From Pseudoscleropodium purum (Eukaryota; Streptophyta; Bryopsida; Hypnales; Brachytheciaceae): a stretch of 64,000 nucleotides of DNA. Under the pieces are notes generated by a model. That model did no database searches, was not told the DNA's origin, and saw only the letters and a list, made by a program, of their open reading frames with translations. The stretch is taken from contig OZ017799.1 in the NCBI GenBank assembly GCA_963969395.1, positions 22,012,501 through 22,076,500 on the forward strand, read 5' to 3'. The translations under genes and the position numbers were made by a program. Below, one piece after another: positions 36,110 through 49,354 of this stretch (position 1 is its first letter; each line of letters starts with the position of its first letter).

Positions 36110-38170
36110 TTTTTTAGAACAAATTGCAAGAGCTATACAAAATGGATGAAGTATATAGTCTTGCAACTTTTTGGTTTTTCAATCAATTTGCCTTTTATAG
36201 TGTAAATAGAGACAATTTGTAAGTACAGTTTCACATTATGTAGAAAAAGATAAACAAATTGACTTTAGATTTTGAAGGATGTAAATAGGCAAGATATGAA
36301 GTAGGACAATTTGTCTTGGCAGCGATTCCAATTTGTGGTTTGGTACTGCTTGAGACAGTATAGCCTAAAACAATTTGTCTTTCTTCGCCCCCACTCTCTC
36401 AGTCTTCAGTAGCGTACTTTTATAAACAATTTGTCTGTTTCAGCATAGGATGTGCTTTGTTAATATAATTTTGTAAACATTTGTCTTTGTGCTCATTCAC
36501 TTGAGTCTCTTGTATTTCCAATGATTGGAATACTATTGTAGAGATTGTGAATTTTGAGTTAGACAATTTGTTGTTGGAAGGAAAGTCCAGGTGGACTACT
36601 TTGTGAGAGTTTGAATTGGGCATTACATTGTTGTGTGAAATTTGTATCCAGTGATTGGATTTCTTGATTGTGAACTTGTGAATGAATGGTGTAACTGTAA
36701 TTGTGAGTTAATTTGTTTCTAGTGATTGGAATGACTGAGTTGTTTTAGACAAATTGTTTGAGGCTTAATAGTAGCGGCGGGGATAAATTGTGTTTCTTGT
36801 ATGTGTGATCTTAAGACAAATTGTCAAGTTGTTGAGTGAATTCCCCGTGAGTGGATCTAAGTCTTCATATCGATATTTCAGTGAGAATTTAGAGAACAAT
36901 CTGTCTGAGCGAATATGTGAGTGAATTCACAATGATGCGGACAGAGAAAGAATCGCAAGACGATTTGTTTGGAGGCAGCAGCGATGGCAAGTGAATGGAG
37001 CGGCAGTCCAGATCGAATAAGAGGCAACTTGTTCATCGAGTCTTTTGTTTGGTAATGTAGATTCCGACAAATTGTTTGTAAATTGATTGAATATGCAGTG
37101 ATCAATTTGTTTGTTAATTGAAATCAGTAGAATGATTTTAATTTATTTATTATAATTACTGAAGTGAGGAAATCAAGAATTGCTTTAATTAATAATTATT
37201 ATATTTCTGATTATTAATTATTAATTAAAAAATTCCTAAACAACAATTTGTATGATACAATGTAATTGAATAATTTATCCAAAACTGTTTTGATAATGTA
37301 ATATGTCAATGTGAAACAAATTGTTGAATGTTTGTTTTGATGCAAAATAATTTTATCTTTGACGAATTGTTGATAAAATTAAATTGTTGTTGGAATAGGA
37401 ATGAAAATTAAAATTATTATGAATAAATGAACTATTGAATTGAACATGAACTGTCTTTTTGAAGTATGTAGAAAAATTATACAAGTTGATATGAAAGAGC
37501 TTTGTTGTGTTGTGATGAGACAATTTGTTCACTACTTGTGTTGATATTGTAAATTAATAAAATAATATAAATTGAAATTTATAGCCTCTTGATAAACTAA
37601 TTGCCAAAAGCCGCAAGAGGCTGAGTAGGATAGTGACAATTTGTTTGATCGAAATCTGACATTGTAGACAATTTGCCTTGACTGTAGAATGAAGGACAAC
37701 TATGGACGAGTAATCTCATGGAAATTAGTCAGAGATGAATTGTTTGGTTTTGACAAGTTGTGATAATGTGCAGAGAAGCTGGAAGCTGAAATTGCATTAT
37801 ACACTCATTCCCCCTGCATTAGTATAGGGACAATTTGTTGTAGAGGACTGGGACTGTTTTGATACTCATATAAAATTAGTAATTTGGCTAGCTAAGTAGT
37901 GACTGGACAAATTGTTATGGTAAAAAAACTTCATGGTAATTAAAGAACATATATATATATATATGTGTGTGTGTGTGTATGTATATGCAAATTGTTGCAC
38001 TTAAGAGTCTAGATCATGCATGACAAATTGTCTTTGAAATACTCCTAGAATACTAGGCAGGACCGAGACAACAATCATGCGTCCAATAGCATTATTTAAT
38101 GGACTGGCCAACAAATTATTCCTTTGGGTATAAGAGTGTATAAGATAAATTGTTTATTAAGAATTGTTTG
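36110..38170. repeat. Two-kilobase block dense in the palindromic 9-mer ACAAWTTGT
   Basis: Exact ACAATTTGT or ACAAATTGT starts near 36212, 36306, 36370, 36426, 36563, 36749, 36816, 37067, 37243, 37316, 37520, 37636, 37830, 37907 and 38023 (15 copies), with about a dozen one-mismatch copies between. The fuller form is often GACAAWTTGTCT or GACAAWTTGTTTG. Spacing is irregular (55-200 bp) and the sequence between copies is unrelated, so it is not a tandem repeat. The middle part (36300-37050) is GC-richer and promoter-like. No long ORF or terminal inverted repeat found. Confidence 0.8.
37951..37988 (+). repeat. AT/GT compound microsatellite
   Basis: An (AT)n run changes into (GT)n and then GTATGTAT, inside the ACAAWTTGT block. 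Confidence 0.9.
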
Positions 38171-40009
38171 ATAATTCATATTAAATACCTTTTTATTCTA
38201 GAAAACAAGTGACTTTAGCTACAATATGTTAGAGTATTTGACCATTCCCAAGATTTTAAGAACCTCTATACTATTTCCCTGGGTTTTGTGAGATGGCGAA
38301 ATCTAGATCACAAAGTACATCCAATAAAATTGAGAAATTACTTTTTGTCACTCCTTTAAATTGGTCACTTGTTGCTTCATGATTCTTGTACTAGTTTTAA
38401 TGAGTTCATATAGAGGTGGTAAGATTACTAAAACTTACAAATAAGAACTCAAATAGTCTAGGATCTTGTCTAGGATCTTGTCAAGTCATATTTTGTTTTT
38501 TTTCAAAGCTTAAGGCTTGTATTTTTCCTCCTACTAGATTCTCTAGTGAGTTTAAAGAAAAATTTAAGAAGTGACAAATATTGAAGTGTAGGGGGAAAGC
38601 TAAGACTTTAAAAAAATTGCATAAATTTTCCTACAAGGAATTGCCTATGAGACCATGATGAATCACTCTAAGGTACATTTACTAATAATCATTACTGCCA
38701 CAAATGTGACACCTACATTTGAGCCAAACAACAACACTAAAACACAGATATTGATGATTTAAGATGTAAACATCGTAGTCTAGAAGAACCTAGTTTCAAT
38801 TTTTGATACACCTATGGATAATACTTTTAAACTTTAAAACTTATTTATGAATACAATGTTTTTATAAAGTGTGTCAAAAACTTATTTCACTTGGCAATAA
38901 GATCCAATGATGATAATTAGTAATTTGCATACAACAATAAAAGTATTGAATCGCTATTAGTGTCAATTATAGGTGCACTTATTTTAACCCTAGAAAGACT
39001 CGAATCTATCACCAAAATAGTTAGCTAAAAATGATCAAATTTCCTTGATAAATAATAAGTGCACTCTTTATTTTTACAATTTCCCAAAAAATATTAATCA
39101 CTTATTAGACTCTTTTTAGTCCTTAACATCCTTTCTAGATTGATACACCAATGACATAAGTTTCCATCTCTTTATCCTTCATGTACTTTAAGAATCCTCC
39201 ACCAATCACCAATCCTCATGAGGAAGTTAAATGCTAGAGCTAGAATATTATCATATTTAATGGTTAGAATCAACAAAATTTAATTCTAAAAACAAATGCC
39301 AAAATTTGTATGATATTATCATTTAAAAAATTGCATGGAAAAAGTATGAACCTCTCTATTTTGGGGCATTTGTTGAATGGCATTTTCCAACTTAAAGTTA
39401 TTAATTAGTAGAGAATGCCAACCACAACCAACATATACATTAATAATGAAATTTAATATTTGCAACACCAATTATTAATTCTAATATGAAATGTAAAAAA
39501 TGCTATTGATGTTATCAATGCTAATCGTCAACTAAATTTCCACCCAAATAGATAAATTCAGATTAAAATCATTCATCCTAAATTGAATTAGTATTTAGTA
39601 TAGACACTAATTGCCAACTAATTGATAATTAGGATGATTTACATGGTATGCTAAATAATGCTACATGTCTCATAACACTAAATTTCAATATTAATATAGA
39701 GTGAACTACACTACACTAGTGCTACAAGACTTCTTAGGAAGGATATAAATTTTAACCTTGGGAAAATGCAAGAACAAATTATACACTACCATTGATAGAA
39801 TTTTAAATTTTTGAATTCATGTTAGGAATCCTAAACTCCAAATTCAATGGTAGCAATTGCAAAATACAAAATTGGCCTAGTCTTGTTAGTTTGTTGTCTA
39901 AAAATGAATAAAATATTCCATTGAAGACTTACTCCTTTGGTTTCTCATACCTATTCCTCTATCAATGAAAATTATCCACGTGTCCTTTGGTTCCATGTAT
40001 CGTTTCCCC
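38171..40009. other. AT-rich intergenic sequence
   Basis: No gene or element ends seen. It contains many stops in all frames. Confidence 0.55.
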
Positions 40010-40045
40010 TTTTCCATGGAAATTGTCCATGTGTTTCAATATATA
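40010..40045 (+). repeat. SINE-like 3' motif, copy at 40 kb
   Basis: GGAAATTGTCCATGTGTTTC is followed by a simple AT tail. The preceding 40 bp (CCTTTGGTTCCATGTA and on) also match the copy ending at 47940. Further copies of the motif with A-rich tails lie near 51081-51110, 51617-51645 and 52461-52490. T-leading reverse copies lie near 11611-11630 and 41515-41540. Confidence 0.55.
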
Positions 40046-40059
40046 TATATATAAAAACT

Positions 40060-41040
40060 GGGGTCCCAAATATGTACAAAAGGAAGCAAATTCTCTCCCT
40101 CCCTTGAAAGGCTCGTAGCCCTCCTTTCGACAAATCCGTGTAGTGGCGAAGGAAGGAAGCCCCGCCCGCGGCCAATTCTGGCGGTAGCGCAGCCACCGAA
40201 CTCCTCCCATCATGCCTCGCCAACTGGCATCCAAGCGGACGCCTCCTGCCCCTCCGATCCTCCACAATCAACGTCCACCAGTTCCCCTCCGTCCGCGGGG
40301 TCCTGTCGACAGCCGGCCAAGCAAGCGAAGCCTCGAAGCCTCCCGCGGCCCCCGCGGCTCTCGCCAGCCAGGAGCCGAGCGCACTCACCACTGTACTGTA
40401 CTGAGGATTCCCGATTCCGTGTTGTTTTATTTTAATAAAATTGTGTTTCAGTCCGCCATAGCCGACCCGCGTGCTGCTAACCTCCACCGCAAGTTGCTCC
40501 CCACTCGCTTTTCCCATTCAGCCGACGTATCGTACTGACGGTTGCGTCGCATTGCGTGCTCGCTCTCTTCCCCGACCCCACTCCCTCCCACTGCCTCCGC
40601 CAATTGTCACTGCCCGCCGCTCAGTGGGCCACGCCAACAACAGATCCGTCGCGGTTTCCATAACTTACTTGCAAAAATCTAGACATGTCGAGTTTTCATT
40701 CTGGGGCGAGATTTTCGAATTTTTTAAAATTTGGATTTGGATTTTCGGATTTCTGTTTTTGGAGCGACGGAGATCTTGTTTCGTGTGTTGTGTGTGATTC
40801 TGATCCGTTAGGGTTTCGGATACTGCTGCTCTAGTAGCCGGAGGCTGACCCGGGCCCCGCAGACTTCGACCGGCACTACAGTGGAGAAAAATCTTGTGGT
40901 CGGGGAACCTACAGTGAGCTTGGGGTGATGTCTTATCGCGTAGGCGCTGGGTAGGAAAGATCTCACTGCTGTTGCAGAATCTGTGGGAGCGAGGAATCGA
41001 ATCGGGAGCAGTGGTTTTTGTTTTCAATCTTCATTGGAGT
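40060..41040. promoter_or_regulatory. GC-rich, CpG-rich promoter-like island without a gene
   Basis: This stretch contrasts sharply with AT-rich DNA on both sides and looks like the bZIP leader region. It has C/T-rich leader-like sequence and a TTAGGGTTTCGG (telo-box-like) motif near 40808. ORFs of 100-181 codons occur on both strands in overlapping frames with Arg/Pro/Ala-rich translations, as GC-rich non-coding DNA gives. No coding exon was found within several kilobases on either side. It may be the 5' end of a gene with a very long first intron, a non-coding RNA, or a remnant. Confidence 0.45.
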
Positions 41041-41911
41041 GCGTGATGAAGTCATTTCTATCCATTTTACATGGATGAAACATGAAACACATGGATGACA
41101 ATCATTTATTCAACTAAAATTGGATACATTTGTTCAAAGAAAATCACAACATCGTCACATGATTTTGTAGCAATTTAACAACTTCATCCAACAAGAGAAA
41201 AAGACTATTTCCAAAGATCTCCCTTACATAATGATTATTTTCATCACATTGAAGTGATTTTTCTTAGAAAAATGTTTTTATTTTTATTTTTATTTTTTCA
41301 TACAAGGAACAATTTTGTTTCAATGCAAAAAGGGCAATTTGCCAAGCAGAGTCATTTTTCTAAAGAAAAAGAAATTCGCTTGAAAAACAACCTTGCAAAT
41401 TGCATTCATCACTGGCTGCTTTCATACTTGCTGTGTTTACAAGCTTGCACGCCTCCATCTGAATGTGTGTCTCTATTGATAGAGTGTGACGAAACGTTTT
41501 CATTCATTTATTTATTTTTCTTGAAACACATGGACTTTCATTTATTTATTTTTTGTAAACGATAGAATTTCTGAGTTGGGTACACTGATTTGGAAACAGC
41601 TGTGTTGTGAAAATGGCCTGCTACGGTATTATATTAGTGACCTGGACTTGTGAGTTTCCTTAACTTACACGGAGTCAATTGCTTGTGTTGTCATTGTCTT
41701 GTGATTGTCTTGTATCCCCAGTGACGAAGACAAAGCCTACGAAAATGAAGGTCGGTTGTTTAAAAAAAAAGAAAAAGGAACAGAAGGTCGGTTACTCTGT
41801 TTACTCCTTATTATCACATTTCATAAGATCTCATCCTCTCTTATTGCACAAATTCCAAGGGAACAGGATGCACTTAGTTGAAAGTTCATTAACTTACTTG
41901 CAGTTGTTACT

Positions 41912-42069
41912 GCAATCCCAATAATCTTGATTATAGTGGATTCACCCATAACCAATCAAATAAGCAATTGTGGACATGATCTAGAATTGTGCAATCCCAA
42001 TAATCTTGATTATTGTGGATCCATCTATAACCGATTAAATAAGAAATTGAGGACATGATCTAGAATTGT
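41912..42069 (+). repeat. Tandem duplication of a 79-bp unit
   Basis: Units 41912-41990 and 41991-42069 both begin GCAATCCCAATAATCTTGAT and end GACATGATCTAGAATTGT. They differ at only a few bases, so the duplication is fairly recent. Non-coding. Confidence 0.93.
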
Positions 42070-42884
42070 GCAAGGCAAAGAAAATATTTTTAGAGGGGCA
42101 CTAATAGAAATGATGGGGATTGCAGAAATTTTGGTAATTTTATCTCTTAAATTGAAATTACTATGAATCTTGAAAGCCAAAAGTTGGTTTGGACCCATGT
42201 CCAATGTTTAGACTATGCCAAAACTGCTCATTTAAGAAACTACTTGTTCACTTTGGCACGCCAAACCAAGCACATGTGTCATGAGAAGAATGGAAGAATT
42301 GGTGGTTGGAAACCAAGACTTGATGGTTGGAAATTAATCACAATTTTTCTTATATTTTAGCCCCTCTATTGATTATTGATGGGGTACTAGTTAGTAATAA
42401 GTGGGCTCTACCTTAATTGTGTGCAATACATAATAGTGCTAACTTTGACAAGTTAGTGTGCTTGGATATTATACAATAACTATTAATAGCAATACAACGT
42501 TGTTGAAATTGTTAAACACAATGAAAATATAATCAGTGTACCATTTTAATAATGATAATAAACATGTAACTTCACTATATTGTGAAAGGAGTGGAACTGT
42601 TGAAATAGTATTGTAACAATACTAAGACCAGAGGGGGGGGGTAGTTCCCAATGAAGGATATAGTCGCATATTCTTAATCCACTCTATATGGCATAAGCTC
42701 ATTATTCACTCAAAAGATGCCTCCCCTAGTTTGTATTAGTTGTCTCCCTTCTTTCAAAAAATTTATAGGCTGTTGATTTTTTTTTAAGCAAAAATGTTTA
42801 CCTTTGAAATTGCCGTTGATTTCTTAAAAAAATCACAAGTCGTTGATTTGGTGAGATTTAATCTAAGCCATCCAAACATGAAAT

Positions 42885-43112
42885 ACAAAATGAATACCGG
42901 ATACATACACAATACTGGATATAGATATAGGATATGAATACAATACCAGATATAAACACAAGATGAACACATAATATATATACCAAATACGAATACAATA
43001 CTATATATAAACACAAGATGAACACATAATATATAACCAGATACAAATACAATACCGGATACGAATATAATACCGGATATGAATATGGGATGAATATTGA
43101 ATACAGATATGG
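42885..43112 (+). repeat. Degenerate AT-rich minisatellite
   Basis: Phrases GAATACAATACCGGATA, AACACAAGATGAACACATAA and TATATATACC recur several times. Two adjacent units near 42954-43065 are nearly identical. It explains the Tyr/Ile-rich minus-strand ORFs here, which are not genes. Confidence 0.8.
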
Positions 43113-43858
43113 AAGAATTATCCCATATTGATTGTCACTATATTGGTTTCTGAAATTACAAGAGGGAGAGGGGGGGGAGGATTGCAAATAAAAAATTAAT
43201 TAAAAAATCCAAAAATAAACCCCAAAATGGAGTCACTTTTAGATGGATAGTGGATACCTACTTAGTATGTGGATGTCATGTATATATATTGATATCCTTG
43301 TCAACTCATCCAATCAAATGGTCCATCAATTCCACCGGCCTGTATTTTTAAACAACCATTGGCTCTTGCTTCTTCCTACTAATGTCCTTATTTCACCCAT
43401 TGGCATCCATTTCCTATCCGTTTGGCACTCCTACTTAACTGTAGGTGCTTCCATCTAATTCTTAGCCCGACCATTTGTACCTACATCTAAATCTATTGGC
43501 ACCTACTTCTTATCTGTTGGTCCTATTCAATATCCATTATCCCTAAAAGATTTGATGTTTAAATTGTAAACATTAGATGAATGCAAAGATGTCCCAATTC
43601 TTATATTTTTGTAATTTTTTGTTGATTCTTGTATATATTTTTTTACATTTGAATAGTATAGATCTTCAAACCTTTTCTTTGCAAATATTGTACAATTAAA
43701 GGGATACAAGTATGTTTGACTTCAAAAAATAATTTTTTTGATTCAAAAAATAACTTTTCAAAATGACTTGAATAAATATATTAAATAAATAAAACTTTAA
43801 AATACACCTTATTTAGAACCAATGATTTTGAAAAGGAAAAAAATCCTTCTAAAATTTT

Positions 43859-44000
<142 letters not shown>

Positions 44001-45954
44001 ATATATGTATATATATTCAATTTATAATCAATTTTAGAGGAAACTTTCAATTATTGGTTTTGAATTTATTGAACATTATTAGGGTATTCCCTAAAGACCA
44101 AGGGATAGTCTAGATTTCCAAAATTGAAAAGATGCATTATAAAATGCAACTTAGAAGAACAATTTAATGATGATTCTCAAACAATAGTTGTAAAATGTAA
44201 TTCATAGATCATATCTATATGGCTAGATCAACTAGATGAAAAAATACAATTTTATGTATTTTAGATATATTTGCGATCCTCTATTGTTTAAAATTAAACA
44301 CTTAGTCTTCTAGAAGTTAACCCAGTTGTTGACCTTACTACGTGGAGATGATCTATGGATCATATTTTGCAACTTTTGTTTCAAAGTAGTTGTTAAATTT
44401 TTATTCTAATTTTCGTTTTATAATACATCTCTACAATATTGCAAATTTGGATTCTCCCTCAATTCTTAATAGATTAGTAAATATCCTACATAAAAGAAGG
44501 GAAAGTGTCCCAACACCTAAGTCTATTACAAATGTGCACAAATGATTAGTGTTTTTTGCCAACATCATAGAAATGTGCTAATGCCTTAGGTTGAGTCTTG
44601 CATCAAACCATGACATAAACAATAAAATAAATTGAAAATAAATTTTCTTAAATTCACTAATTATATAAATGAAAAACAAATGTAACTCTGAGTACACAAA
44701 AATATTTATTAAGAGATTGCCAAATATGAGTAAGAGTGCATTGCAATCATTGTATTGTAACTGAAAAGTAGAAAAAAATTCCTATTTTTTCACTTGCTTT
44801 TGCTTCCATCTCCTAACTCCTATACAAATACAAAAAGGTTGAATTTTTTTCAAGTGGTACTTCTCCATGAAGCCTACAATCCTAATTTGACCCTCAATCC
44901 TAATTTGTCCCTTGTCTTCAAACAATGTAAAACTCCTTGCAAACTTTTCAAAAAGTGAAAGAGATGTCTTGTAGCAAGTAGAACAATCTTGATTCTCTCA
45001 AGTCAACAAGATGACAAGCAAGCACAACCTCAAAAGTGATCCCGTGCTCAAATTTAAGGTAAACTATTCCATTATGAACAAAATGGGAGCAAGTCCACTG
45101 TAGGCAAAATTATAATGGTGGTGTACATTTTAGAACTTGAACTTAGTAAGTAGATCAACTTGTTTGTTCGGTTATGAATTATGTAAGCCTTCACCTAATT
45201 GCTACAACATACTTAGAATTTGGAGGTCTTAAAAAAGAAGTCTTTGATGAAAGTAGATTGAAGATCATGATCCCGGCTAAATTGATGAATTCAAGTTGTG
45301 ATGATTCTGGAGCTGTTGGTCCTTCAATTTTGGTGTATATCCTAGTAGCCGACCCATTTCTGATTACCCCTCGTTTGGGTTATAAGATAGAAACAAAAAC
45401 ATCTCTATTTCATTCTTGTATCCTCTAGAGTGCCACAAAATTTGTCCCTAACCTTCCATCAATGTCTTCTTCAAATGCTTAATTCTAATTTGTTGATGCA
45501 TTTGAAGGACTCATACTTAACTCTCATTTGATGACTATTGATTTTTGTAGGTTTTAGTTTAGGGTGCACTTATGTAGCAATTTCTATGGTCTAGGGAGCC
45601 ATCACTTTGAAAAATCATAAAAAATACATACCACATCCAAAAAATCTATTTTTTTAGGAATATTCATGATTTTCACTTGATGTGAAAGCCAAAAGGGCTA
45701 AGTAGGGGGCACAAGGCCTCGAGATTTTCACTTACTAATACTATAAAAAAATTATTTTTAGGAAAAGATGCTTCCAACTATGTTAAATTGCTTATATTGA
45801 TGGTCTGGGTGCTTCCACTATATAAGTTGCTCTCTTTCCAATCAAGTGGAGATGAATAGTAATTAACAATTATTGGTGCAATTGTGGTGCATTATGATTG
45901 ATTGTAAGACTCTTAATACTACAATTAGCCCTTAGTCAATTTTGCAATTAGCCC

Positions 45955-46168
45955 ATGGTTGGAAATAAAAAGACCTATATGGTTTGTATAGGTCAAACAA
46001 AATCTTCAACTAAAAAATTCATAATAATTATGTTTAGAGAAATAAAATCTTGAAAAATTATGGAATTCTTCCAAACTCTATTTCTATACATGGAAAAATT
46101 TCCCCACTTGAGAAACCTACACTTTAGATATGTATAATTGTTTAATTGGTTGGAATGGGTTGGCTACC
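45955..46168 (+). repeat. Dispersed repeat, copy 1 (pair with 49355-49569)
   Basis: Shares, in order, GTTGGAA, AAAAAATTCATA, TTTAGRRAAA, AAATTTCC and TGGTTGGAA-TGGGT with 49355-49569. Diverged, non-coding, element type unknown. Confidence 0.6.
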
Positions 46169-46854
46169 TAGCCACATAGTCCAAGATGAAGTAGGCTTGA
46201 GTAATTAGTATTGGCCACAACTTATTAGAGATGATATAATCACTTAATTCAATTATAATTTAAATCATACTTGTTTCTCTATCGTGGAACGCTTTCTTTT
46301 ATGTATGATTTCATATTGTTGGGATGAAAGATACCTTGGTTTTCTTCAATCCAACTACTTTCAAGGAGAGTCAATATTTTTTGAAAAAGGTGGATTTTCA
46401 TTAAAGGGAAACTTAGATAAAAGATTTTGAGCTTCTTCTATCTAGATTTCAATATTCTCTCTATCTTCTTGTCACCCCTTTTTTTCCATTTTCTTTTGTA
46501 ATGTGAGGATTGAGTCTTTTAGAGTGTCAAAGTTTCAACCTTGGCTTTATTTTTGAAGTTGAAGTAACATATGTGAAAATTGAGAATACATTCTAGTATC
46601 TTGTCTACATGCACATTATTTGTTGCTTTCAAATGTAAGGTAATTACACCTAATTGTATCAAAACAAGCAACTAAGAATCATTCCTATTAAAAAATTGTT
46701 TTATTTTTCATTGAATTTTGTCAAATATGTGGCATCTTAGAATATCTTTGTATGTAATTTTTGGACTTTGTATGAATAAACTACGAATTTCAAAGTGCCA
46801 AAAATAGGTATACCTAAAAGAGACTTTAGACATAACATTCTTACAAGGGAGTGT

Positions 46855-47041
46855 CCCCCCCCCCCTTTCCATCTTGTGAAGGTATGTATCTCTTGTTGGA
46901 GACTTGTGTATGTGTATTGAGGGTTAAATTGAGGATTTATAGTAGCTTGTTGTGACTATAGGGGCATCTTGCATGCTAGGGAGGGCAAAAGCCCCGAACG
47001 ATTGGTTAATCCTTAAGGATGCCCCCCCCCCCCCCCCCCCC
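46855..47041 (+). repeat. Two poly-C tracts
   Basis: Eleven cytosines at 46855-46865 and twenty at 47022-47041. Exact lengths may reflect sequencing or assembly limits at homopolymers. Confidence 0.9.
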
Positions 47042-47395
47042 TTTTGACCAAGGTAGGCACCTCTAAAACTACTTTGATTATTGAATCAATAAGTGCACTC
47101 TTTGTTTATACAATGAACAATAAAGTCATCCATTGACCACTTTTCAACCTCATAATCTTTGAAGGATTAAGGATGACATGGTAGACAAAAATTTAGGTAG
47201 GAGATCTAGAAATCACTCATTTAAGAGTTCAAATTGAATTTTGAGGAGGTTAAACATTTTGAAATATTTTTTAGTAAATTTTCCTTGAAAAACAAGTGGA
47301 ATTGGACCCTAAACTCAAGTCTTTTCATAATTTCTTTGGAACTTTGTGAATTAGTTATGAAATTTTGAAGTTGAAATGATATAGGGCTCCAAAAT

Positions 47396-47481
47396 CGCCC
47401 ACCTCCTCAAATGTACATTGGCTACAGAAAAAAAAACATCTACAAATCATGTACATTTGAGGAAGTGGATGATTTTAGAGC
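47396..47481. repeat. Short hairpin, 33-bp stem with 20-base loop
   Basis: Arms 47396-47428 and 47449-47481 are inverted copies with 4 mismatches. The inner 15 positions (CTCAAATGTACAT side) match perfectly. On the minus-strand transcript three mismatches become G-U pairs. It could be a young foldback insertion or a small-RNA precursor. Confidence 0.8.
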
Positions 47482-47879
47482 ATGAATATTTTTAGAATCT
47501 CCTACCTTTGTAGGGACCACAACTATGTGTGTAGTCACCATGGGTGGGCAAAATTTAAAATTTCTATACTTCTTGGAATAAAATCCAAACTTATAAATTT
47601 TTTTAAGGAAAAACAAAAAAATGCTGAAATTTCTTTAGCCCTTGAACGTTGAGGTGGACGTTTTGTGTTTGTTGAATGACAAGGAATCAAACTGTATGAG
47701 ACAAAAGTGAAACTATTCATACTCAAAATTTGATTTGGAAAGGAAGATCTTCTACAATAGTTTGACTTGCAATGACTACTTTTGCAATTTTGGAGGCTAG
47801 TGACTCATACGGTAATAGAAAAGGATGGTTTTGAGGGTCACACCTTCGGCGTTCAAGGTGTAAAATGCCCCACCCAAAA

Positions 47880-47965
47880 GTCTTCCTTTGGTTCTATGTA
47901 GCTTTTCCTCATTCAATGGAAATTGTCCATGTGTTTGAAAAAAACAAAATAATAATAATAATACA
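47880..47965 (+). repeat. SINE-like 3' motif, copy at 47.9 kb
   Basis: CTTTGGTTCTATGTAGC, then GGAAATTGTCCATGTGTTTG and an A-rich tail with AAT repeats. It is the best match to the 40-kb copy over about 60 bp. The 5' end is undefined and no polymerase III promoter box was confirmed. Confidence 0.55.
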
Positions 47966-49354
47966 TTTAAAACCAAGCCTGTGATTGAAACGTGATGAGT
48001 GAAAGCTGTAGACAGGGCAGGCAGTAACGATTTTCGTTTTGGAGGATGAAGTTCGGCACGCAAGGTAACTTATTCATTCATCCAAATTAAAAGTGTAAAG
48101 CGTAATGACATGAGAAGAGTGACTCATTGGCTAGACGTAAACCACTCAGAAAGTGGATCGAGCGGAAGAACTTTTTAACTGATTAAAGGATAAGGGGGAT
48201 TTTAATTGGTCCACGCCATCCTTTGGAACTTCGGCATCTCAATCATCAACTCTCCACCTCAAGGCAATCTCAGAATTAATTGCAAAGGGGCAGGTCCAGC
48301 TCCAAATTTTTCACCTTGTTGAAGAAATGTAAAAACATGCCATTATTTGGGAGTGGTTAACTTTATGGCCTTTCTTCTTGAAATTGGCGTATCAGGGGTG
48401 GCATTTCTTTTTTTCTTTTTTCATTTTTTAAGAAGTGATCAAGTGGCAATATATAAATGTTATAGTGGTGCTCCAAATTTCAACATTTATCCACATATTG
48501 CATAGAAATTATTGCACTTATTAGCACATATCACAAATCCATACACAATTTTGTTATCATCTACTCCTGAGTACAATCTTGCAATTTCATCCAAGTTTTA
48601 GTTTGCTTTTTTAATTTGAAGTTTTTCTAGTAAAAAATTTCATGGTTTGTCATCATTTTTTAGCCATATTATTATTTTGGGTGCAATTTCACACTATTTT
48701 GCCCTCAAAAGAGCATTGCTTTGTGGTCTTTGATCCCCAATATGAATACAAAGTTTCCAAATTTTATCATTCATTTTAAATAATTGTCTGTGCTTCTTTT
48801 TGAGGTAAAAGAATTTGGAGTGTCTCCACCTTTGCAAGTGAAATGATTGTTTGGAGATTATGTGCAAGTTGTAAATATTTGGGTAAGGTGATGATGCAAA
48901 TTATTACAATATATAGTGTACAATGTTTTTTTTTAATTTTGCTTCCAACTATTGAAAAAAATCTTGGATTCTAAACAACAGGAATGTCTAGACTTTGTGA
49001 ATTCATCCAAAATTTCTAACCATTTTGAACTTCCTTCCCTATTCAAATACATCCTTGTATTCTATGTGCACCAAATGTATTAGTCAATTCCCTTTTGCAA
49101 GGACATGCGAACCACTATTGGTAGACATAGAGTTGTTTCACATGGACTAAAGGAGATCACCCATTTTGACCAGCCTTCCATTTTCACAAGTTTGGTTGTT
49201 ATATTTCCAATCAACAATTGTTTAGGTGACAACTGACATAGAGCAAAATCAATAAAAATGTTCGGGAGGTGTAAATTACATTGAAAGCATACAATGATCA
49301 CAATATGTACATTGAAAGCCACAATTATCACTTACATCAATTTTGTAACTAGCT

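Larger units (their letters stand above)
44001..47395. other. AT-rich intergenic sequence
   Basis: A possible decayed TTAA-family end, TTCCCTAAAGACCAAGGG, lies near 44088. The 84-codon ORF at 45174-45428 has no family features. Confidence 0.5.

Noticed and set aside
36058..38170. Tandem satellite explanation for the ACAAWTTGT block
   Set aside because: Spacing is irregular and the intervening sequences do not align with one another.
39972..40538. 181- and 108-codon ORFs in the GC-rich island
   Set aside because: Overlapping opposite-strand frames with Arg/Pro/Ala bias and no domain, typical of GC-rich non-coding DNA.
42784..43187. Tyr/Ile/Val-rich minus-strand ORFs resembling membrane proteins
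   Set aside because: They lie in an AT-rich minisatellite, and the amino-acid pattern follows the repeat.
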